Shown in pieces: positions 1 to 5,119 of a stretch of 6,561 nucleotides of DNA; position 1 is the stretch's first letter, and every line of letters begins with the position of its first letter. The stretch is from positions 1 to 6,561 of the forward strand of contig QGUQ01000112.1 of assembly GCA_003242195.1 (NCBI GenBank), read 5' to 3'. The DNA comes from Bacillota bacterium. GTDB taxonomy: Bacteria > Bacillota > Sulfobacillia > Thermaerobacterales > Thermaerobacteraceae. The translations under genes and the position numbers were made by a program. The notes under the pieces are model-generated. The model saw nothing but the letters and a program-made list of their open reading frames with translations, was not told where the DNA came from and searched no databases.

Positions 1-1327
1 AGGGTTCCTCGTCCTCTCCCCCGTTTCCGCGGTCGCCGGTGTTTCCCTCTTCGTCTCCCAGGACGAACTCCAGGGGGCCGATGACCACCGTGTCGCCGTC
101 GCGCGCCCCGGCCTCCCGCAGCGCCTGTTCCGCTCCCAGGCGCTCCAGGCGGTGCAGGAGCCAGCGGACGGCTTCCTCGTTGTCGAAGTCGGTCATGGCA
201 ATCCAGCGGTTCACCAGCGGTCCTTCGACGGTCCAGGTGCCGTCATCCCGGCGGCGCGCCTCGACCTTGCGAGGGTCCGGCCGCGCCCGGTACACGCGCC
301 GCTCGGCGGCGGGTACGACCTGGGGGCGCGGCGCCCGTGCCAGCATGGCCTCGACGCGGTCCAGGAGCTCGTCCACCCCCTCGCCCGTGGCGGCAGAGAT
401 GGGCACCACCGCCATCCCCGTCTCGCCGGCGGCCCGCTCGATGACCTCCAACCGCTCGCGCGCCGCGGGCAGGTCCATCTTGTTGGCCGCCACCACCGCC
501 GGCCTCTCCAGCAGCGAGGGCTCGAAGGCCGCCAGTTCCTGGCGCAGCGTCGCCAGGTCCTCCACCGGGTTCCGACCCTCGGTACCCGCCGCGTCCAATA
601 CGTAGATCAGAACGCGGGTGCGCTGGATGTGGCGGAGGAACTCCAGCCCCAGGCCCGCCCCGGCATGGGCTCCCTCGATCAGCCCGGGGATGTCGGCGAT
701 GACGAAGCTGCGCCCGGGCCCCCGCTCGACCACGCCCAGGTTGGGGGCCAGGGTCGTGAAAGGGTAGGCCGCGATCTTCGGCCGGGCCGCCGAGACCCGC
801 GCCAGCAGGCTGGACTTGCCCGCGTTGGGCCAGCCGACCAGGCCGACGTCGGCCAGCAGCCGCAGTTCGAGTCGCAGCCAGCGGGCCTCGCCCGGCTCAC
901 CCTTCTCTGCGATGCGGGGCGCCTGGCGCCGGGGCGTGGCAAAGCGGGCGTTCCCCCTTCCCCCGCGCCCTCCCCGCGCCACGACCAGCCGCTGGCCGGC
1001 TTCCGCCAAGTCCGCCAGGACCTCGCCGGTATCACGATCGCGCACGATGGTCCCGGGCGGCACCCGGACCTCGCAATCCCTGCCGCGCCGGCCATGGCGG
1101 TTGCTGCCCTCGCCATTGCCGCCCCGCTCCGCCCGGTAGTGCCGCCGGTAGCGGAGGTCGGCCAGGGTGTTGAGGGCCGGGTCGACCACCAGGACCACGT
1201 CACCGCCGCGGCCGCCGTCGCCGCCGTCGGGACCGCCGCGGGGAACGTACTTCTCCCGTCGGAAGCTGACGGCGCCGTTGCCGCCGTCGCCTCCCTGGAC
1301 GAAGATCTCAGCTTCATCGACGAACAT
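1..1327 (-). CDS. obg: Obg family GTPase (ObgE/CgtA), 3' end cut by window edge
   Basis: Essential P-loop GTPase of late 50S ribosome assembly; in B. subtilis it also links to the stress response and to sporulation. 442 codons are visible, starting at ATG 1327, with no stop before the left edge. Domains in order: the glycine-rich Obg fold (about residues 1-158, with many GG and GDGG turns and the typical N-terminus MFVDEAEIFVQGGDGGNGAV); the G domain (about 160-330) with P-loop GWPNAGKS at 165-172, switch I TT at 191-192, DIPG at 212-215, NKMD at 282-285 and SAATG at 311-315; and an OCT domain (about 345-423) with VNRWIAMTDFDNEEAVRWLL. An acidic, Gly/Glu-rich tail follows, so the gene probably ends only a little beyond the window (B. 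subtilis Obg has 428 residues). The start lies 9 nt after the spo0B stop and in the same frame, with only a weak GGGGG upstream, so translational coupling to spo0B is likely. Identity is certain. Confidence 0.98.
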   Translation of the reverse strand, partial: MFVDEAEIFVQGGDGGNGAVSFRREKYVPRGGPDGGDGGRGGDVVLVVDPALNTLADLRYRRHYRAERGGNGEGSNRHGRRGRDCEVRVPPGTIVRDRDTGEVLADLAEAGQRLVVARGGRGGRGNARFATPRRQAPRIAEKGEPGEARWLRLELRLLADVGLVGWPNAGKSSLLARVSAARPKIAAYPFTTLAPNLGVVERGPGRSFVIADIPGLIEGAHAGAGLGLEFLRHIQRTRVLIYVLDAAGTEGRNPVEDLATLRQELAAFEPSLLERPAVVAANKMDLPAARERLEVIERAAGETGMAVVPISAATGEGVDELLDRVEAMLARAPRPQVVPAAERRVYRARPDPRKVEARRRDDGTWTVEGPLVNRWIAMTDFDNEEAVRWLLHRLERLGAEQALREAGARDGDTVVIGPLEFVLGDEEGNTGDRGNGGEDEEP

Positions 1328-1336
1328 CGGGCACGC

Positions 1337-2014
1337 TCACGCCCCCGCCGGCCGGCCGCCCCCGGCCCCCGCGGCCACGGGCGTGCCGGCGTCTCCCCCG
1401 TCACCGGGCCGGGGCGGCTCCACCTGCCAACACAGTCCCCGCTCCCCTTCCCAGGCCAGCACCACGCGGGTGGCACCCCTCGCCAGGGCGGCCTCCCGGG
1501 CGGCATCCAGTTCCCGTCGCAGGGCCTCGGGCCGGGGCGGCGCGTGGGCGGGCACCGCCGCGCGTTCCGCAGGCACGGGAGGGGTGCGCCACACCACTTC
1601 CAGGCCGGCCTCCTCACACTCCGCCAGCCACCGTAGGTAGGCAGCGGCCGTGTCGGGCGGCCACCGGCGCAGGAGGGCGCCTTCCGCCTCCAGCTGCCGA
1701 CACCACCCGACCAGCGCCTCCGCCGCGCGATCGGCGCGCCCCAGTTGGAGCCAGCCCATGGCGACCTGCAGCCGGTTGACCGCCGCGTGCCGCCGGGCGC
1801 GCACCACCCGCACCAGTGCCGCCTCGGCGCCTGCGGCGTGGGCAGCCCGGCCCGCCGGCTTGCCGCCCCGCACCAGCAACATCACCGCCAGCACGCTCCC
1901 GGCCGCGGCGGCGGCCAGCACCGGCAACGGGGGCAGGGAGCGGCCGGCGGCCAGCACCACCAGCATCATGCTCTGCAGCAGTAGCGTCCCCGCTGCGACA
2001 CGGATCCCGTCCAT
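1337..2014 (-). CDS. spo0B: Spo0B-like sporulation phosphotransferase, membrane-anchored, with degenerate C-terminal domain
   Basis: Probable phosphorelay protein of 225 residues. In B. subtilis, Spo0B passes phosphate from Spo0F to Spo0A. Residues about 8-48 form two hydrophobic segments (LLLQSMMLVVLAA and PVLAAAAAGSVLAVMLLV), probably a membrane hairpin; B. subtilis Spo0B is soluble. Residues 75-92 (RHAAVNRLQVAMGWLQLG) match the Spo0B/SPOB_a helix RHDWMNKLQ...G.L.L, placing the phosphoacceptor at His76; the Asp usually after it is Ala77. Residues 93-135 fit the second helix of the helical hairpin. The C-terminal part (about 160-200) has no N, G1 or G2 ATP-binding boxes, as expected for Spo0B. 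The tail after residue 200 is Gly/Ala/Pro-rich. The start at 2014 is chosen over an in-frame ATG at 2065 because AGGAGAGG lies 6 nt before it. Position between rpmA and obg is the classical spo0B place. Identification rests on the His motif and synteny, since overall sequence is divergent. Confidence 0.85.
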   Translation of the reverse strand: MDGIRVAAGTLLLQSMMLVVLAAGRSLPPLPVLAAAAAGSVLAVMLLVRGGKPAGRAAHAAGAEAALVRVVRARRHAAVNRLQVAMGWLQLGRADRAAEALVGWCRQLEAEGALLRRWPPDTAAAYLRWLAECEEAGLEVVWRTPPVPAERAAVPAHAPPRPEALRRELDAAREAALARGATRVVLAWEGERGLCWQVEPPRPGDGGDAGTPVAAGAGGGRPAGA

Positions 2015-2020
2015 GCCGCC

Positions 2021-2028
2021 CCTCTCCT
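2021..2028 (-). promoter_or_regulatory. Ribosome-binding site of spo0B
   Basis: AGGAGAGG on the minus strand ends 6 nt before the ATG at 2014. It decides the start: the reading frame extends 17 codons further to an ATG at 2065, but that codon has no comparable site and the extra residues (MYGNGGRTGTNRQERGG) look like untranslated leader. Confidence 0.8.
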
Positions 2029-2073
2029 GGCGGTTCGTCCCCGTGCGTCCCCCATTCCCATACATACAAGAAG

Positions 2074-2109
2074 GCCTCCGCCGGATCGGTCGGTGGCCGC
2101 AGCGGAGGC
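2074..2109 (-). terminator. Stem-loop between rpmA and spo0B, possible weak terminator or processing site
   Basis: In the 113-nt gap between rpmA and spo0B, an 8-bp perfect inverted repeat (GCCTCCGC at 2109-2102 pairs with GCGGAGGC at 2081-2074, minus strand) encloses 20 nt and can be extended by a G-U and a G-C pair. It is followed on the minus strand by CTTCTTGTATG, a poor U-tract. It could reduce read-through from the abundant ribosomal protein mRNA into spo0B-obg, or act as an RNA processing or stability element. The stem is seen directly; the function is inferred. No convincing promoter was found in the gap. Confidence 0.5.
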
Positions 2110-2127
2110 AAAAGGACCGGCTCGGGT

Positions 2128-2439
2128 TTAGTCGGCGACGGCCTCGGTGGCACCCGTCCTGGCAGCGACGGGCACCACGTGGACGCGGCGACGCTTGCCC
2201 CCGGTGTCGAAGTCGACGTAGCCGTCCACCAGCGCGAACAGCGTGTCGTCACTGCCGCGCCCCACGTTCTTCCCCGGGTGGAACCGCGTACCGCGCTGGC
2301 GGACGATGATGGTACCCGCCCGCACGAACTGCCCGTCGTAGCGCTTGACGCCCAGGTACTTGGGGTTGCTGTCACGGCCGTTGCGAGTGCTGCCGCCGCC
2401 CTTCTTGTGGGCAAAGAGCTGCAGGTCGATCCGGCGCAT
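2128..2439 (-). CDS. rpmA: 50S ribosomal protein L27 with Prp-cleaved N-terminal extension
   Basis: Large-subunit protein bL27, 103 residues; its N-terminus reaches the peptidyl transferase centre. Diagnostic blocks are AHKKGGGSTRNGRDSNPKYLG (10-30), the DGQFV element and RQRGTRFHPGKNVGRGSDDTLFA (47-69, not written in full elsewhere). Residues 1-9 (MRRIDLQLF) are the Bacillota-type extension; cleavage by Prp after Phe9 would leave Ala10-His-Lys-Lys-Gly as the mature start. A GTG three codons upstream lies within the Shine-Dalgarno sequence and is not the start; the ATG at 2439 has AAGGAGG 8 nt before it. The gene begins 24 nt after the prp stop and follows rplU-prp, the usual operon. The C-terminal tail (ARTGATEAVAD) is slightly longer than in B. 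subtilis. Stop codon TAA. Confidence 0.98.
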   Translation of the reverse strand: MRRIDLQLFAHKKGGGSTRNGRDSNPKYLGVKRYDGQFVRAGTIIVRQRGTRFHPGKNVGRGSDDTLFALVDGYVDFDTGGKRRRVHVVPVAARTGATEAVAD

Positions 2440-2447
2440 CGCCGCCA

Positions 2448-2454
2448 CCTCCTT
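2448..2454 (-). promoter_or_regulatory. Strong ribosome-binding site of rpmA
   Basis: AAGGAGG on the minus strand, 8 nt before the ATG at 2439, is one of the best Shine-Dalgarno sequences in the window, as expected for an abundant ribosomal protein. It sets the L27 start and so defines the 9-residue cleavable extension. Confidence 0.85.
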
Positions 2455-2463
2455 CCTCCGCGA

Positions 2464-2799
2464 CTACTCCCGCGCTTCCTCCACCTGGACGTAGTCACCG
2501 TAATCGCTGGCAATGGCCTCGATGCCGACCCGGGCGGTCTCCAGGATGGCCTGCGCCTGGGCGCGCCGGTCCTCCGGCACGTTGCCGGGCAGGCGGCAAT
2601 GCAAGCGGCCATCCTCGTCCAGCTCGACCTCGGGCACGAGGTCCAGCACCTCTTCCAGGCCGAGGATCGCCGCCTGGCCCAGGGCGGACACCGCCGCGCA
2701 GACGATGTCCTCGCCCTTCTCGGCGAAACCCGCGTGGCCCGCGATCTCGAACCGGGTAATGGCCCCTTGCCGATCCCGGTAGAAGACCGCGCGAATCAC
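2464..2799 (-). CDS. prp: Ribosomal-processing cysteine protease Prp (YsxB family)
   Basis: Small cytosolic cysteine protease (111 residues) that removes the N-terminal extension of ribosomal protein L27 in Bacillota and relatives. The catalytic block is clear: residues 21-40 read GHAGFAEKGEDIVCAAVSAL, giving the His22/Cys34 pair at the same positions reported for the Staphylococcus aureus enzyme. The C-terminal half has the family pattern of an acidic beta segment followed by a helix. The start is a GTG at 2799, only 4 nt after the rplU stop; the GAGG in the last codons of rplU probably serves as its ribosome-binding site, so translation is coupled to L21. The gene lies between rplU and rpmA, immediately before its substrate. 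Older annotations call this family a DUF464 hypothetical protein. Confidence 0.96.
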   Translation of the reverse strand: MIRAVFYRDRQGAITRFEIAGHAGFAEKGEDIVCAAVSALGQAAILGLEEVLDLVPEVELDEDGRLHCRLPGNVPEDRRAQAQAILETARVGIEAIASDYGDYVQVEEARE

Positions 2800-2803
2800 G
2801 ATC

Positions 2804-3115
2804 TCAAACCTCGATTCGCTCGATCTTGACCCGCGTGAAGGGCTGCCGGTGACCCCGCTTGCGGCGGTAGTTGACCTTGGGCCGGTACTTGAAGACGATG
2901 ATCTTGCGGCTGCGCCCGTGCCCGAGGACGCGCCCCGTCACGCGGGCGCCCTCCAGGGTCGGCGTGCCGACGCGGAATTCCTCGCCCTGCTTGACGGCCA
3001 GCACCCGGTCGAAGACCACGGTCTCGTTCTCCTCCCGGGCCAGCCGGTCCAGCAGCAGCACGTCCCCTTCCTGCACGCGGTACTGCTTGCCGCCGGTCTC
3101 GATGATGGCGTACAC
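2804..3115 (-). CDS. rplU: 50S ribosomal protein L21
   Basis: Large-subunit protein bL21, 103 residues, normal family length; binds 23S rRNA. The N-terminus MYAIIETGGKQYRVQEGD is the family signature, and residues 70-90 carry the basic KIIVFKYRPKVNYRRKRGHR stretch followed by QPFTRVKIERIEV. The start is GTG at 3115, with GGGGTG 8 nt upstream. The same frame stays open to 3445, but the upstream part covers the promoter and leader and has no family similarity. It is the first gene of the rplU-prp-rpmA unit; its stop is 4 nt before prp. A sigma-A-type promoter (3193-3222) and a structured leader (3116-3186) precede it, so expression is probably controlled there. Confidence 0.98.
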   Translation of the reverse strand: MYAIIETGGKQYRVQEGDVLLLDRLAREENETVVFDRVLAVKQGEEFRVGTPTLEGARVTGRVLGHGRSRKIIVFKYRPKVNYRRKRGHRQPFTRVKIERIEV

Positions 3116-3186
3116 TGCCGCTTCACCCCGCGTGATGCACTCGGTAGCAAAAAGCGGGCCCCCAACTTTGGCGGGGCCTCGACAGC
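3116..3186 (-). promoter_or_regulatory. Structured 5' leader of rplU, candidate L21 leader or attenuator
   Basis: About 70 nt lie between the predicted transcription start and the rplU GTG. The leader holds a strong hairpin with a following U-tract (3149-3178), and a second possible pairing in which CCCGC (3158-3154) binds GCGGG (3131-3127), which overlaps the rplU Shine-Dalgarno GGGGTG (3129-3124). The two foldings share nucleotides 3157-3158. L21 leader RNAs that mediate autoregulation are known in Bacillota; whether this belongs to that family could not be tested here. Confidence 0.55.
3149..3178 (-). terminator. Terminator-like hairpin in the rplU leader (possible attenuator)
   Basis: On the minus strand GGCCCCGCCA pairs with TGGGGGCC around an AAGT loop (8 bp, with a 2-nt bulge) between 3178 and 3157. 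It is followed after CGC by TTTTT (3153-3149). The form is that of an intrinsic terminator, yet it lies downstream of the predicted promoter and about 35 nt before the rplU start, so it would stop transcription before the operon unless antiterminated. An alternative is that it only stops read-through from rng. Confidence 0.6.
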
Positions 3187-3192
3187 CATTGT

Positions 3193-3222
3193 ATTGTAGA
3201 CGGCGCCGCGGGAGGGTGTCAA
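3193..3222 (-). promoter_or_regulatory. Sigma-A type promoter of the rplU operon
   Basis: On the minus strand TTGACA (3222-3217) is separated by 18 nt from TACAAT (3198-3193). The -35 is a perfect consensus hexamer and the -10 differs from TATAAT at one base, in a region that is otherwise very GC-rich. Transcription would start near 3186. A second overlapping TACAAT (3193-3188) would need a 23-nt spacer and is less likely. A GGAGGG/CCCTCC inverted repeat (3235-3230 and 3216-3211) flanks the -35 box and might be an operator. Confidence 0.85.
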
Positions 3223-3350
3223 GGCAAGCCCCTCCGGGCGGCGCCTGGCGGTGTACCGTCCTCGCCGGGCGGTGCCGCTGGCCGGGACTTCCTCCCGATT
3301 CGGTGGCGCAACCATGGGCCGCCGAGGAAGGACGGGGGTCGCGGAAGGGC

Positions 3351-3368
3351 TCAGGAAACTCAGGAAAC
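3351..3368. repeat. Perfect 9-bp tandem repeat over the rng stop codon
   Basis: The plus strand reads TCAGGAAAC twice in a row. On the coding strand this gives GTTTCCTGA twice: the last two sense codons and the stop of rng are exactly duplicated in frame, so a second in-frame TGA (3353-3351) lies two codons after the first. Confidence 0.9.
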
Positions 3369-5069
3369 GATGCGCGCCCGGGCGTAGGTGCGGAAGGTTC
3401 GGGTGATCTCGACCTCCACCGTCTCCCCCACCCGGTCCCCGGCACCTTCGATGTCGATCACGTAACCCTCGACCCGGGCGATGCCGTCAGCGGCATTGGT
3501 GGCATGACGCTCCTGCACCTCCAGCCGCAGCACCTGACCGGTGTGGACCGGCAAGGCCTGGCGCTCCACCTCGGCCCGCGAGCCCAGAGCGACCAGGTTC
3601 ATCGCCTCCAGGTGGAGGTCGTCCCGCCCCCGGATGAAGACGCTGCGCCCCGTCTCCCGCTCCAACTCCCGCAGGTTGGCTCCGCCGGCACCGATGAGAA
3701 GGGCGGCGACCGAGGGGTGCACCTCCACCAGGATCGCCTCGCTGGTGGAGTTGCGCAGGATGCGCTTGATCTCCCGCCGCACCCGGCGGGCGGCCGTCTC
3801 CTCGCTGAGGACGCGGCCGCGGCCCTCGCAGTAAGGGCATTCCCGGGTCAACTGCTCCAGCAGGCTCCGCCGCCCCTTCTTCCGCGTCATCTCCACCAGG
3901 CCGAGGGCGGTGATGCCCAGCACCGTGGCCCGGGTGTGGTCCCGGGCCAGGTGGCGCTCCAGCTCCTGCACCACCCGTTGGCGGTGACCGGGCTCGTCCA
4001 TGTCGATGAAGTCGATGACGATGATCCCGCCGATGTCGCGCAGCCGCAACTGGCGCGCGATCTCCGCCGCCGCCTCCAGGTTCGTCCTGAACACGGTATC
4101 GGCCAGGTTCTTGGACCCGACGAACTTGCCGGTGTTGACGTCGATGACCGTCAGGGCCTCCGTCTGGTCGATGACGAGGTAGCCGCCGCTCTTCAGCCAG
4201 ACGCGCCGCTTGAGGGCGCGCTCGATCTCCTCGTTGATGCCGTACTTCTCGAAGAGCCCGATCTCGGGGTCGCGATAGAGCTCGACGCGGTCGCGCAGGG
4301 GCGAGGCGAAGGCGGCCAGCAGCTCCAGCACCCGCCGGTATTCCACCGGGTCGTCGATGACCAGGCGATCCACCTCGGGGGTGAAGAGGTCCCGTACGAC
4401 GCGATAGATCAGGCCCAGGTCCTTGTACAGCAACACGGGCGCCCGCTCGCGGCGGGCCTGGTGCTGGATGTCGGCCCAGAGGCGCGTCAGGTATTCCACG
4501 TCGCCCCGCAGTTCCTGCTCGCCGCGACCGGCAGCGGCCGTGCGAACGATCAGGCCCGCCCCCGGCGGCTGCAAGGACTGGGCCAGCTGCTTGAGGCGCT
4601 GCCTTTCCTGCTCGTCCTGGATGCGCCGCGAGACGCCCACGTAGTCCACACCGGGCATGAGAACGAGCAGGCGCCCGGGGATGGTCAGATGGCGGGTCAC
4701 CCGAGCGCCCTTGGTGCCGGTGGGTTCCTTGACGATCTGGACGATGACTTCCTGACCGACCTTGAGCACATCCGAGATAGCCGGGCGTTTGGCATCGCCT
4801 GCCCGCTGTCCGGCGGGGGTCCCGTCCTCGTCCTCGACCCCGCGCGGCAGGGCATCGTCCACGTAAAGGAAGGCGTTGCGCTCGAGCCCGATGTTGACGA
4901 AAGCGGCTTGCATGCCCGGAAGGACGTTCTCGACCCGGCCCTTGTAGATGTTGCCTACGATGCGCTGCGTGGAAGGGCGTTCCAGATAGATCTCGACCAG
5001 GCGATCGTCCTCCAGGACGGCCACGCGAGCCTCGTCGGACTCGACGGTGACCAGAATCTCCTTGCCCAT
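3360..5069 (-). CDS. rng: Ribonuclease E/G family endoribonuclease (RNase G, CafA)
   Basis: Single-strand-specific endoribonuclease for rRNA maturation and mRNA decay; 569 residues, longer than E. coli RNase G (489) but without the long scaffold region of RNase E. An S1 domain covers about residues 36-130 (VGNIYKGRVENVLPGMQAAF, with a loop insert at about 77-100). The catalytic domain has both metal-binding aspartates, Asp310 (LTVIDVNTGKFVG) and Asp353 (GGIIVIDFIDMDEPG). The zinc-link is CPYC at 411-414, followed by EGRGRV. The C-terminal part (about 505-569, VHTGQVLRLEV... to VEVEITRTFRTYARARIVS) looks like the TRAM-like extension found in clostridial members. ATG 5069 is chosen because homology begins there and GGAGTG lies 8 nt upstream; the frame is open far upstream only because of GC bias. 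B. subtilis lacks this enzyme (it uses RNase Y and J), so the gene separates this organism from Bacillus. It starts 44 nt after the M50 gene. Confidence 0.96.
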   Translation of the reverse strand: MGKEILVTVESDEARVAVLEDDRLVEIYLERPSTQRIVGNIYKGRVENVLPGMQAAFVNIGLERNAFLYVDDALPRGVEDEDGTPAGQRAGDAKRPAISDVLKVGQEVIVQIVKEPTGTKGARVTRHLTIPGRLLVLMPGVDYVGVSRRIQDEQERQRLKQLAQSLQPPGAGLIVRTAAAGRGEQELRGDVEYLTRLWADIQHQARRERAPVLLYKDLGLIYRVVRDLFTPEVDRLVIDDPVEYRRVLELLAAFASPLRDRVELYRDPEIGLFEKYGINEEIERALKRRVWLKSGGYLVIDQTEALTVIDVNTGKFVGSKNLADTVFRTNLEAAAEIARQLRLRDIGGIIVIDFIDMDEPGHRQRVVQELERHLARDHTRATVLGITALGLVEMTRKKGRRSLLEQLTRECPYCEGRGRVLSEETAARRVRREIKRILRNSTSEAILVEVHPSVAALLIGAGGANLRELERETGRSVFIRGRDDLHLEAMNLVALGSRAEVERQALPVHTGQVLRLEVQERHATNAADGIARVEGYVIDIEGAGDRVGETVEVEITRTFRTYARARIVS

Positions 5070-5119
5070 CGAAAATTCACTCCAAACCTGTCGATACAGT
5101 GAGTGTAATCCATTCACTC
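5070..5119 (-). promoter_or_regulatory. Gap before rng with alternative hairpins over the ribosome-binding site
   Basis: This 44-nt gap plus the end of the M50 gene is visibly richer in A/T than its surroundings. On the minus strand CACTC (5105-5101) can pair either with GAGTG at the M50 stop codon (5119-5115) or with GAGTG in the rng Shine-Dalgarno (5082-5078). The second folding is helped by an internal CTGT-ATCG-ACAG hairpin (5099-5088). The octamer GAGTGAAT occurs twice (5119-5112 and 5082-5075). No convincing -35/-10 pair was found. Confidence 0.45.

Noticed and set aside
152..1636. 494-codon open frame on the plus strand opposite obg and spo0B
   Set aside because: It is antisense to two well-identified genes, has Pro/Arg/Gly/His-rich low-complexity composition and no recognisable motif; such frames arise from GC-rich third positions.
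2440..2448. GTG start three codons upstream of the L27 ATG
   Set aside because: This GTG lies within the AAGGAGGTG Shine-Dalgarno sequence of rpmA, so it cannot be the start served by it; the ATG at 2439 gives the conserved extension.
1614..2612. 332-codon open frame on the minus strand crossing spo0B, rpmA and prp in another frame
   Set aside because: It overlaps three recognised genes in a different frame and is Arg/Ala/Gly/Thr-rich without motifs.
3116..3445. N-terminal extension of the L21 frame
   Set aside because: It spans the promoter, hairpin and end of rng; L21 homology begins at the GTG at 3115.
2871..5102. 743-codon open frame on the plus strand opposite rplU and rng
   Set aside because: It covers the whole antisense of rng and crosses the rplU promoter. 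The composition mirrors the codon bias of rng and no family motif is visible.
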